Part shown: piece after piece, positions 5,542 through 11,667 of the stretch
Layout of the letters: each line of letters begins with the position of its first letter
Position numbering within the stretch: the stretch's first letter is position 1
DNA from: Candidatus Krumholzibacteriia bacterium
Lineage (GTDB): Bacteria > Krumholzibacteriota > Krumholzibacteriia > LZORAL124-64-63
Length of the DNA: 11,667 bases
Direction of reading: 5' to 3'
NCBI GenBank assembly: GCA_016744275.1
Contig: JADGEP010000029.1
Span: 5,780 to 17,446, forward strand
The notes under the pieces: generated by a model
What the model saw: the letters and a program-made list of their open reading frames with translations, nothing else
The model's database searches: none
Told to the model about the DNA's origin: nothing
Translations under genes and position numbers: made by a program

Positions 5542-8373
5542 TTATAGTTGATCGACGGTCTCCGCTTTTGCGTCAAACACATTCCATTTGTCCAACATGC
5601 CATGCAACATGTCGCGGGTGATCGGCTTGCTCAGGAAGTCGTTCATGCCCGCGGCAAAGCACGCCTTGCGGTCGCCACTGAGAGCGTTGGCGGTCATGGC
5701 CACGATGCTGATGTTGCAGGCGGGCGCGGGCAGAGCGCGGATGCGCCGGGTGGCTTCGTAGCCATCCATGACGGGCATCTGGCAATCCATCAGCACCAGG
5801 TCGTGTTCGTTGCGACGGGCCATGTCGACGGCTTCGACACCGGTGGCGGCCACATCGACACGGCAACCGAGCATGCGCAGCATCGCCACGGCGACCTTCT
5901 GATTGAAGGGATTGTCTTCGGCCAACAAAATGCGCGGTCCCTGGTCGGGGTCGGCGTCGAGGTTGACTTCCGAAGGGGCCGGCAGGCTGGGCGCCATGGC
6001 GGCGGGCACGGATATGCTGCGTCCGGCCAGCAGGTCTGACAGATGATTCAGGCGCACAGGCTTGCTGAGTCCACCATCGAGGCCCAGGTTGGCCAGGTGC
6101 TCTTCCTTGTGCAGGCTGGAGATGTTGTAGAGCATGACCACCTGGGGTCTTTCAGCAGGCGATACGTTGTCGAGCCGGGATTTCAGCTGCGGCAGATCGC
6201 GGTCAACGAAGCTTTGATCGATCAGTACGAGCGTCCAGGCTTCGTCAGCCGGGGCGTTGTCGATGGCTTCGGTGGCGGCTTTGCAGCCAACGGCAACCCG
6301 GCAGGAATGGCCCAAGGTGCGCACTTGTTCAGACAGAACTTCGCCACTCAGTTCGTGGTCGGTGGCGACCAATACGCGGTGCGCTGTGGCCGCCGGAGTC
6401 GGTGCCGGTTGCAGGTCGCAGACCGCGGGCTGCAGGGGAATGGTGAAGCTGAAAGTGGTGCCGTGACCGACATCACTGGTGGCGGTGATTTCGCCTTCCA
6501 TCAATTTCACCAGATGCTGGCTGATGGACAAGCCCAAGCCGGTGCCACCGAAACGTCGAGTGGTGCCCGCCTCGGCCTGGGTGAATTTTTCGAAGATGTG
6601 ATCCAACGATTTTTTTTCAATGCCGATGCCGGTGTCGGCGATGCGGAAACAGAGATCCAGCTTGCCGTCCTGCTCGCCCACCGGTTCGATGTTCAGGTAA
6701 ATGTGACCCTGCTGGGTGAATTTGGCGGCGTTGTTGAGCAAATTGGTCAGCACCTGGCGCAGGCGCCCGGGGTCGAGCATCAATCGTGACGGCACACCTG
6801 GCGCCAGGCGGCACACCATGTCCAGGCCCTTGGCTTGGGCGGTGAAGGCGATCTGGGTCACGGTTTCTTCGACGAGGGTGTGCACATCGGTGTCGACGAC
6901 GTCGAGTTCGAGCTGGCCGGCCTCGATCTTGGAGATGTCCAGGATGTCATTGATCAGCGTCAAAAGGGTGCCACCAGACATGCGGATCATGTCCAGGTAT
7001 TGCTGTTGGCGCGGGTTGGGGTCCATGTCCTTGAGCAGATCAGCCAGCCCGATCACGCAGTTCATGGGCGTGCGGATTTCGTGGCTCATGTTGGCCAGGA
7101 ATTCGGACTTCGCCTTGTTGCTTTCTTCGGCGGCGCCCAGGGCTTCGGCCAGGGCTTTTTCAGCCCGTCGCTGCTCGCTGATGTCGATCGAAACGCCGAG
7201 CACCTGATCGTTGAGGCCGAGCATGGAAGTCAGCGGCGTCTTGATGGAATTGATCCAGATGTCGGCGCCGTCATCGCGGGTGGCGACGGTTTCCAAGAGC
7301 TCGTTGGGATGCCCTAAAGCCAGCGTGTCTTGGTCTTCCCGGATCCATTCTTTGCACTGCTGGATGTCCGGGTGCACGTCCATCAGGTGCCGGCCTTCGA
7401 TTTCGTGAACCTGCCGACCATAGAACTCGGCCACGGCCTGGTTCACGAGGGTGAAGCGGCCCATGGTGTCGCGGGCAAAAATGAAATGAGGGATGGAGTC
7501 GATGACAGTGCGCAGGTAGCGCATCTCCACGCTGAGACCTTTGGCGTAGAAGGAATTCACATAGTCGATGCCCAAGCCTGTGGCTGGCACGAGCCAGGAG
7601 AACCAGCGCAAGAGGTTGGCGATATGGAACGTATTGTCGACCACCGTTTGGGCCGAGAAGATCAGTAAAGCGTTGGCCGCTATCTGGGGAATGAAGGCTG
7701 CCAGAACGGCATGACCGAAGAACCGCAGACGGTGATGACGCAGTTCTTTGTACAGCATGGTGACCGCAGTGCAGAACAGGCCAAAGGCGATGAGGTTGAT
7801 TTCGGAATGGCCCAACGGTGGCGGCAGAATTCGATTCACCATGGTCAACCACGACAAGGCAAGAATGGCGACGCCGGGAAGCAGCAGCTGAGCCAGGGCC
7901 AGGCGCCGGCTGGAAGGGTGTCCCCACCGGATCACCGTCAGGCCCAGGACCGCGATGGCGGCACTGCTGAGACGGCCAATGACGATGGTATTCATGATTT
8001 CGTCGAAGAAGGAGATGTTGCCGTCGGGCATGATGTTGCCGCGCACGACGTGAACAGCGGCGGCGACTCCACCGAGGCTGAGGGCCGTTCCCAAGAGTAC
8101 AGAAAAGCGTGCGGCATTGGCGCGGTAGTTGAGAATGGTCAGTAGGGAGATCAGAAGGGTGAATGCCAAAGTCACCAGGTCCAACTGCAGCATCACGTCG
8201 CCGATAATCAGGCCCGCAAAATGAGTGCCGGGGCCGCCTTGAATCGGCGAAGTGAAATTGAACCCGATCAGGCCCAAAGTGGGCGGAATGAGGGTCATGA
8301 CCAGAATGACACCGAGAAAGAGAACAAGATACGGTTTCGAATTGCGAAGCTTTTTCACAGTAGTCCGTTTCAC
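5542..8373 (-). CDS. Membrane-bound hybrid sensor histidine kinase / response regulator
   Basis: A 943-aa hybrid kinase. Residues 14-270 hold about seven to eight hydrophobic segments (near 15-36, 62-82, 90-110, 130-149, 160-178, 192-207, 220-240, 255-270), forming a MASE-like membrane sensor I cannot name. A PAS domain (about 285-400, FTLVNQAVAEFYG and VLGVSIDISEQRRAEKAL) leads into HisKA with phospho-acceptor His431 (SHEIRTPMN). The ATPase domain has NLLNNAAKF (544-552), DTGIG (580-584) and GGTGLGL (609-615). Receiver 1 (665-783) is atypical: Asp719 and Lys771 remain, but the acidic pair reads TD and the Thr/Ser position is Tyr749. Receiver 2 (813-930) is intact (ED 819-820, Asp863, Thr894, Lys916). 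No HPt domain is present, so the relay partner must lie elsewhere. The start is GTG at 8371-8373 with a weak ribosome-binding site; GTG five codons in is an alternative. No output regulator adjoins it. The ligand is unknown. Confidence 0.92.
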   Translation of the reverse strand: MKRTTVKKLRNSKPYLVLFLGVILVMTLIPPTLGLIGFNFTSPIQGGPGTHFAGLIIGDVMLQLDLVTLAFTLLISLLTILNYRANAARFSVLLGTALSLGGVAAAVHVVRGNIMPDGNISFFDEIMNTIVIGRLSSAAIAVLGLTVIRWGHPSSRRLALAQLLLPGVAILALSWLTMVNRILPPPLGHSEINLIAFGLFCTAVTMLYKELRHHRLRFFGHAVLAAFIPQIAANALLIFSAQTVVDNTFHIANLLRWFSWLVPATGLGIDYVNSFYAKGLSVEMRYLRTVIDSIPHFIFARDTMGRFTLVNQAVAEFYGRQVHEIEGRHLMDVHPDIQQCKEWIREDQDTLALGHPNELLETVATRDDGADIWINSIKTPLTSMLGLNDQVLGVSIDISEQRRAEKALAEALGAAEESNKAKSEFLANMSHEIRTPMNCVIGLADLLKDMDPNPRQQQYLDMIRMSGGTLLTLINDILDISKIEAGQLELDVVDTDVHTLVEETVTQIAFTAQAKGLDMVCRLAPGVPSRLMLDPGRLRQVLTNLLNNAAKFTQQGHIYLNIEPVGEQDGKLDLCFRIADTGIGIEKKSLDHIFEKFTQAEAGTTRRFGGTGLGLSISQHLVKLMEGEITATSDVGHGTTFSFTIPLQPAVCDLQPAPTPAATAHRVLVATDHELSGEVLSEQVRTLGHSCRVAVGCKAATEAIDNAPADEAWTLVLIDQSFVDRDLPQLKSRLDNVSPAERPQVVMLYNISSLHKEEHLANLGLDGGLSKPVRLNHLSDLLAGRSISVPAAMAPSLPAPSEVNLDADPDQGPRILLAEDNPFNQKVAVAMLRMLGCRVDVAATGVEAVDMARRNEHDLVLMDCQMPVMDGYEATRRIRALPAPACNISIVAMTANALSGDRKACFAAGMNDFLSKPITRDMLHGMLDKWNVFDAKAETVDQL

Positions 8374-8399
8374 CCGTGGTCAAGGGGCTGGCTGGGGCC

Positions 8400-8445
8400 C
8401 GATCATTCGGCCCAGATTAAGTGCATATAGGTTCTCAAATGATCG
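8400..8445. repeat. 8-bp inverted repeat upstream of the kinase gene
   Basis: CGATCATT (8400-8407) is repeated inverted as AATGATCG (8438-8445), with a 30-bp AT-richer spacer. The arms lie 27-72 bp upstream of the kinase start, where a promoter is expected, so they could be paired operator half-sites about four helical turns apart. There is no direct evidence for a binding protein. Confidence 0.35.
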
Positions 8446-8664
8446 GCCGCCAGAGAGTTAACTTGAACGGGGGATATCTTTTTCTTCGGTTGTCATCAGG
8501 AGAGCAATTGTCTCCTTCGGGCGACCCTTTGTAGCTGACGGATTGATGAAAAACCTCGTTTTAGGCTGTAACCGGCTTCTGGAGCCCGCCGTCTTGGTAG
8601 GGCAAGAATCTTGCTGTGATCTGGGCAGCCCGAAGCCGAAACGCGGGCCGGCGTCAGAATCAGG

Positions 8665-8706
8665 CGGGATCCGAAAAATTGAGTCGGAATTTGACCACGG
8701 GATCCG
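8665..8706. repeat. 9-bp direct repeat with 33-bp period
   Basis: CGGGATCCG occurs at 8665-8673 and again at 8698-8706, exactly 33 bp apart (about three helical turns). Each copy contains the palindrome GGATCC. They lie 128-169 bp upstream of the barrel gene start and may be regulator sites. A 9-mer repeated once can also arise by chance in GC-rich DNA. Confidence 0.3.
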
Positions 8707-8732
8707 GGTTCGAGGTTGCTGAACGGGGCCAG

Positions 8733-8751
8733 GTGTTTCAGAGTGTTTCAG
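8733..8751. repeat. Tandem GTGTTTCAG repeat, 10-bp period
   Basis: GTGTTTCAG occurs at 8733-8741 and 8743-8751, a 10-bp period (about one helical turn), and is followed by the partial copy GGTGTG. It directly precedes the 12-bp inverted repeat. It could be tandem recognition half-sites for a regulator of the barrel gene, or simple slippage. Confidence 0.35.
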
Positions 8752-8757
8752 GGTGTG

Positions 8758-8808
8758 CCATGGGTCGAGGTGATACGGGTCGGGGCGATTCGCAGTCTCG
8801 ACCCATGG
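8758..8808 (+). promoter_or_regulatory. Perfect 12-bp inverted repeat upstream of the outer-membrane gene
   Basis: CCATGGGTCGAG (8758-8769) and CTCGACCCATGG (8797-8808) are perfect inverted copies with a 27-nt spacer. The spacer holds a smaller hairpin (GCG-ATT-CGC). The right arm ends 25 bp before the chosen start codon and 12 bp before the ribosome-binding site. It could be a 5' UTR stem-loop in the mRNA, or an operator pair that loops out the spacer DNA. No T-run follows, so it is not a standard terminator. Confidence 0.5.
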
Positions 8809-8833
8809 TCCAATAATGCGGGGGATGAGAAAT

Positions 8834-11125
8834 ATGACGTTGCGTATTCGGGCGCTTTGCGCCCTGTGTGTATTGCTGGTGGCGCCGGTGTTGGTGACAG
8901 CCCAAACCGATATCGAAGACTGGTCCAACGTGCGGCGGTCCGCCAACCTGGACAGCCTGCTGCTCGGTGGCCAGGGAGTGGTGCTGGCCTTTGAAGACAC
9001 GTTCAGTTTTGACCCCGGCAGCCCCGATACGGTGCTGGTTTCGGCGCCGCGAGTGACGGTTGAAGATGTGATCGCGGCCATCGGTCGCCGCATGGAATAC
9101 GACAATTACCGCATGGCCGATGTGGAATACACGACCCTCATCACTCAGGTGATTCGCGACGAACCGGGTGTCACTGGGGGCGACTATGAAGTTGAAGAAT
9201 ACGCCCTGCGCTATCACGAAGGCGGCGAGGAGGGCGAGCACGTGGTCAAGCTGTGGGAGCGCAGCCGCAAGTTCGAAGACTTTGAAATGGTGGAAGAAGA
9301 AACCGACGAAGAGATGAAGGCCGAGTTCGTGCCCATGCAGGAGCGGGTCATCGAGGCGATGCCGTTTTCGCCCGGTGGTGCGGGGCGCTACAACTACACG
9401 ATTCTGGACCGCCAGTTGGTGGGCAACAACCTGATCTATAAAATCGGGTTCGCCCCCAAGAGCCGCTTCGAAGCGCTGCCCTCGGGCACCATCTGGGTCG
9501 ACTATTCCAATTGGGTGCTGCGCAAGGTCGAGGCCGAAATGACCGGCGCGGTGCCGTATCCGATGTTCCTTGAATCGGTGCCTGTGTACCGGTTGAGTCA
9601 GGAGCGCTTCGGCGAATTCTGGTTCCCGACCGAAATGTACATGCGCATCAACCTGCGGGCCGTGCCGTTGTTGCCGATTCCGGACAACATCGAAGTGCGG
9701 GTCAGTCTGCGGGATATCGTGATCAATGGTCAGCCCCGCAGTCCCCAGGACACTGCGCCGGGCACGGGCATGGCAGACATCTCGGCTGAAGACATCGCCG
9801 CGGGCTTCTGGCTCAGTGTAGAGGCCAATGACGATTCCCTCTCGGCCTATTGGGGAGAAATCGGCGACGAGTGGGAAGAAGACATCTCCAGTGAAGCGAT
9901 TCCCGTGTCGTTAACAGGCGCCAAGGTGGACTCGCTGACCGTATTGGGGATCAACGAATTGCTGGAATTGCGCGAAGGCAGCATGTGGCGGGTCGAACGA
10001 AATCTGGTGACTCCGCCTGATTTCAATCGCGCCCAGGGTTTCGCGCCACGAGTGGGGTTGTCCCTGAAAAAGCTGGGTCCGGATAATCCGCGATTGGACC
10101 TGTACGTCGGATACGCGTTGGGCAACAAACGGTCGGTATTTGGTGGCGAGTTGGATCTGCCGCTGGTGCGGTCGCGCTGGAATCTGGCGGGCCCGGCGGC
10201 TGATGGCCGTGAGTACCGCGGCGCGCAGTATCAGCTGTTGACCCTGCGGCTGGCTGGCCGCAAAGACAGCGCTCTTTTTGGAGGCGATGACCGCCGCCAT
10301 ACGCGGGCGGCGTCGGCCCTCTTTTATGGCAGCGACCCCAATCATTATTACGAAGAGCGGGGCCTGGATGGCGACCTGCACCTGCGGTTGTCGCGTGGGC
10401 TGGTGGTGCGAGCCGGTGGCGGGTTCACCGAGCACCGGGCCTGGAGCCAGAGCACGGATTGGAATGGGCTGGGCCGCTCATTGCGACCCGCGGGAAACAT
10501 GGCGGCCGACTATCTGGACGATAAGTTCCTGCGCACGGGCCTGGATTGGCAGTGGGGTGCCTTGGCCCTCGACGGTGATGTGACCTGGCACGAGCTGGAA
10601 GATGCGGCCGGCGCCGAGGTCTCTTTGCGGGAATATCGGGTGGCCGGTTCTCTGGACCTGCTGGACAAATTTGGCAACCAGTGGTTGTTGCGCGGGACCC
10701 ACCGCGAATTCGACCGTACCGCCCCGGTGCAGTGGAAAACCTGGTTGGGCGACTACGGAACCTTGCGCGGATTTGGCGCCGGCGAATTGACAGGCGATGC
10801 AGGTGCCCATGCATCGTTGGATGGCCGCTTCGGCTTCGATCTGTGGCGCGCGGCCAAAGTGCCGTACCTGAAGAATTGGGGCCTGCAGCCCATTGGGTTT
10901 GTGGATTGGGGCAAGACCTGGAATGTGGGAGATGATTTTGTGGGGCCGGTGGATGCGGCGGAAGGCGCCCAGGATTGGCGCATGGACGTGGGATTTGGCT
11001 TCGGCAAACGGTTTGATATTCCGGGCCTGGGCGAATTCAGGAATGTGCGGGTCTATGCGGCGCACCCGGTGGCTGAAGGGCGCGGAGACGGCGGTTGGCG
11101 GTTTTTATTGGGGTTTGAGAAGTGA
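8834..11125 (+). CDS. Outer-membrane protein: LolA/DUF5686-like periplasmic part plus Omp85-type barrel
   Basis: A 763-aa exported protein. The signal peptide is MTLRIRALCALCVLLVAPVLVTA, cleaved before Q24. The N-terminal periplasmic part (about 80-300) has the strand pattern of LolA/DUF5686-like domains, e.g. YTILDRQLVGNNLIYKIGF and SGTIWVDYSNWVLRKVEAEM, plus an acidic Glu-rich loop near 155-165. From about 399 to 763, alternating amphipathic strands form a probable barrel. LGDYGTLRGFGAGEL (638-652) corresponds to the conserved L-x-G-x-x-x-L-R-G-F/Y loop of Omp85/bacterial surface antigen barrels, and the C-terminus is WRFLLGFEK. ATG 8834 is chosen because GGGGGA (8820-8825) is 8 nt upstream and the signal peptide begins there. 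ATGs at 8816 and 8825 are in frame but poorly spaced. Its function (transport or assembly) is unknown. No POTRA repeats are obvious, so it is not an ordinary BamA. It is transcribed alone. Confidence 0.82.
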   Translation: MTLRIRALCALCVLLVAPVLVTAQTDIEDWSNVRRSANLDSLLLGGQGVVLAFEDTFSFDPGSPDTVLVSAPRVTVEDVIAAIGRRMEYDNYRMADVEYTTLITQVIRDEPGVTGGDYEVEEYALRYHEGGEEGEHVVKLWERSRKFEDFEMVEEETDEEMKAEFVPMQERVIEAMPFSPGGAGRYNYTILDRQLVGNNLIYKIGFAPKSRFEALPSGTIWVDYSNWVLRKVEAEMTGAVPYPMFLESVPVYRLSQERFGEFWFPTEMYMRINLRAVPLLPIPDNIEVRVSLRDIVINGQPRSPQDTAPGTGMADISAEDIAAGFWLSVEANDDSLSAYWGEIGDEWEEDISSEAIPVSLTGAKVDSLTVLGINELLELREGSMWRVERNLVTPPDFNRAQGFAPRVGLSLKKLGPDNPRLDLYVGYALGNKRSVFGGELDLPLVRSRWNLAGPAADGREYRGAQYQLLTLRLAGRKDSALFGGDDRRHTRAASALFYGSDPNHYYEERGLDGDLHLRLSRGLVVRAGGGFTEHRAWSQSTDWNGLGRSLRPAGNMAADYLDDKFLRTGLDWQWGALALDGDVTWHELEDAAGAEVSLREYRVAGSLDLLDKFGNQWLLRGTHREFDRTAPVQWKTWLGDYGTLRGFGAGELTGDAGAHASLDGRFGFDLWRAAKVPYLKNWGLQPIGFVDWGKTWNVGDDFVGPVDAAEGAQDWRMDVGFGFGKRFDIPGLGEFRNVRVYAAHPVAEGRGDGGWRFLLGFEK

Positions 11126-11139
11126 TCTGGAGTCGCCAA

Positions 11140-11195
11140 CCTCATGAATGAGGCCCTAATCGCCTCTGAAGAGGGCCAATCGGCGTTTGGTTTTT
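11140..11195 (+). terminator. Probable terminator region after the outer-membrane gene
   Basis: Beginning 15 bp after the stop codon there are nested inverted repeats. CCTCA/TGAGG (11140-11144 and 11149-11153) has a TGAA loop. GGCCCT/AGGGCC pairs 11152-11157 with 11172-11177. CCAA/TTGG (11176-11179 and 11187-11190) directly precedes TTTTT (11191-11195). No single stem is long and adjacent to the T-run, so this is a plausible but imperfect intrinsic terminator. Confidence 0.45.
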
Positions 11196-11219
11196 GTTGT
11201 ATTCTGAGATCCAGTTTCC

Positions 11220-11248
11220 TTGACGGGCACTTCAACAGGACCTATATT
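11220..11248 (+). promoter_or_regulatory. Near-consensus sigma-70-type promoter for tRNA-Asn
   Basis: TTGACG (11220-11225) and TATATT (11243-11248) match the -35 and -10 hexamers at five of six positions each and are separated by exactly 17 bp. Transcription would start near 11255, giving a leader of about 65 nt before the tRNA at 11319. Its strength and position fit a housekeeping promoter for a stable RNA. Confidence 0.72.
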
Positions 11249-11318
11249 GCGCTTTCGTCCAAGGCTGGCAAGCCGGTGCCTCGTTGTGCTGTATTGTGGC
11301 TTGGACACCAGATCAGGT

Positions 11319-11393
11319 TCCTCGGTAGCTCAATGGTAGAGCATTCGGCTGTTAACCGAAATGTTGTAGGTTCAAGTCCTACCCGAGGAGCCA
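11319..11393 (+). tRNA. tRNA-Asn (anticodon GTT)
   Basis: All four arms of the cloverleaf pair. The acceptor stem is TCCTCGG (11319-11325) with CCGAGGA (11383-11389). The D stem is GCTC/GAGC (11328-11331, 11339-11342). The anticodon stem is TTCGG/CCGAA (11344-11348, 11356-11360), with loop CTGTTAA and anticodon GTT at 11351-11353. The T stem is GTAGG/CCTAC with loop TTCAAGT. Discriminator G11390 is followed by an encoded CCA (11391-11393). It decodes AAC/AAU as asparagine. It appears to be a single-tRNA unit with its own promoter. Confidence 0.97.
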
Positions 11394-11667
11394 ATCTCTT
11401 CTTTGCGAAATCTGAGAGATCAGAGACGCAATCCACCACAGCGGCTTTATATTGCTGTGTTGGCGAGAATGCGCGAACAACGCCCAAGGGCCGGTTCGCA
11501 GAAAGAGTATCTGACGGGGATTATATTTAGAGTTTGGCACCGCCCATGTTCGACACCTCCTCAGACACTCAGAGATTCTCACATTCCGTGCCTATCGTTT
11601 GCCGCTGGTTAACAGCCGCGATGGCGCAGCAGATTCTCCCGATAGTCGGGAGATGGGGTTCGATGAT
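11394..11667. other. Sequence after the tRNA with no convincing gene
   Basis: No recognisable protein or RNA gene is seen here. An imperfect hairpin occurs at 11433-11463: CCACCACAGC against GCTGTGTTGG, 9 of 10 pairs, with an 11-nt AT-rich loop. It has no T-run, so a terminator role for the tRNA transcript is unproven. A frame opening at GTG 11588 or ATG 11621 runs to the window edge (about 15-26 codons), but it has no ribosome-binding site and cannot be judged. No copy of the tRNA 3' end, as an attachment-site repeat would need, is seen. Confidence 0.5.

Larger units (their letters stand above)
8374..8833. other. Divergent intergenic region without a convincing gene
   Basis: This 460-bp stretch separates the divergent kinase and outer-membrane genes and must hold the promoters of both. 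Reading frames across it show no recognisable protein, and the minus-strand frame at 8458-9105 runs into the barrel gene antisense. I could not place a convincing -35/-10 pair on either strand. It holds several repeats (listed separately): an 8-bp inverted repeat near the kinase, and two direct-repeat pairs plus a perfect 12-bp inverted repeat near the barrel gene. Confidence 0.6.

Noticed and set aside
7271..8383. A 370-codon minus-strand frame overlapping the kinase sensor region
   Set aside because: It is the +1 shadow of the kinase. The kinase frame encodes hydrophobic segments and a PAS domain continuous with intact HisKA and ATPase motifs.
8458..9105. Minus-strand frame across the intergenic region
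   Set aside because: It overlaps the start and signal peptide of the barrel gene antisense, has no family similarity and is Arg/Ser/Pro-rich like a shadow frame.
11144..11530. Plus-strand frame of 128 codons after the barrel gene
   Set aside because: It runs through the tRNA-Asn gene and its promoter, and the translated sequence has no recognisable features.
11615..11667. A second tRNA at the window end (CTCCC/GGGAG stem and GGTTCGAT-like stretch)
   Set aside because: The putative anticodon loop GATAGTC lacks the invariant T33, and the T-loop closing pair would be G-A. The window ends before it can be tested.
11319..11667. tRNA-associated genomic island boundary
   Set aside because: No direct repeat of the tRNA 3' end and no integrase gene are visible downstream within the window.

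Overview
The window looks like chromosomal DNA of a moderately GC-rich, diderm (Gram-negative) bacterium. The diderm assignment rests on the large signal-peptide protein with a C-terminal outer-membrane barrel at 8834-11125. The mix of genes (a bacterial GPP34 protein, a stand-alone YedF-type DsrE protein, a double zf-TFIIB protein, a DUF5686/Omp85-like barrel) would suit a poorly cultivated lineage of the FCB/Krumholzibacteria/Gemmatimonadota kind. That is inference: there is no rRNA or phylogenetic marker here to test it. I see no transposase, integrase, phage gene or CRISPR array.

Layout. (1) 78-773 (+): GPP34 (GOLPH3-like) protein. (2) 894-3921 (+): a tight same-strand run of a YjcF-like GNAT acetyltransferase, a THUMP/RlmL-type RNA guanine methyltransferase (3 bp later), an exported protein that looks like a beta-propeller (overlapping the methyltransferase by 14 bp) and a DsrE/YedF C-terminal-type protein (33 bp later). 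These are probably co-transcribed, but they do not form one obvious pathway. (3) 4020-4547 (+): double zf-TFIIB zinc-knuckle protein, followed by a strong hairpin at 4577-4611. (4) 4617-5531 (+): stand-alone PHP-domain protein resembling the PHP part of bacterial PolX but lacking three predicted metal ligands. (5) 5542-8373 (-): large membrane hybrid histidine kinase, convergent with the PHP gene. (6) 8374-8833: about 0.45 kb without a convincing gene, divergent between the kinase and the barrel gene, rich in direct and inverted repeats. (7) 8834-11125 (+): exported LolA/DUF5686-like plus Omp85-type barrel protein. (8) A terminator-like region, a near-consensus promoter (TTGACG-17-TATATT) and tRNA-Asn(GTT) at 11319-11393. 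The last 274 bp show no convincing gene.

The most interesting items are the apparently metal-site-degenerate PHP protein, the hairpin whose 3' arm carries that gene's likely Shine-Dalgarno sequence, and the repeat-dense divergent control region with a perfect 12-bp inverted repeat just upstream of the outer-membrane gene. I did not find a clear new multi-gene defence or mobile system in this window.
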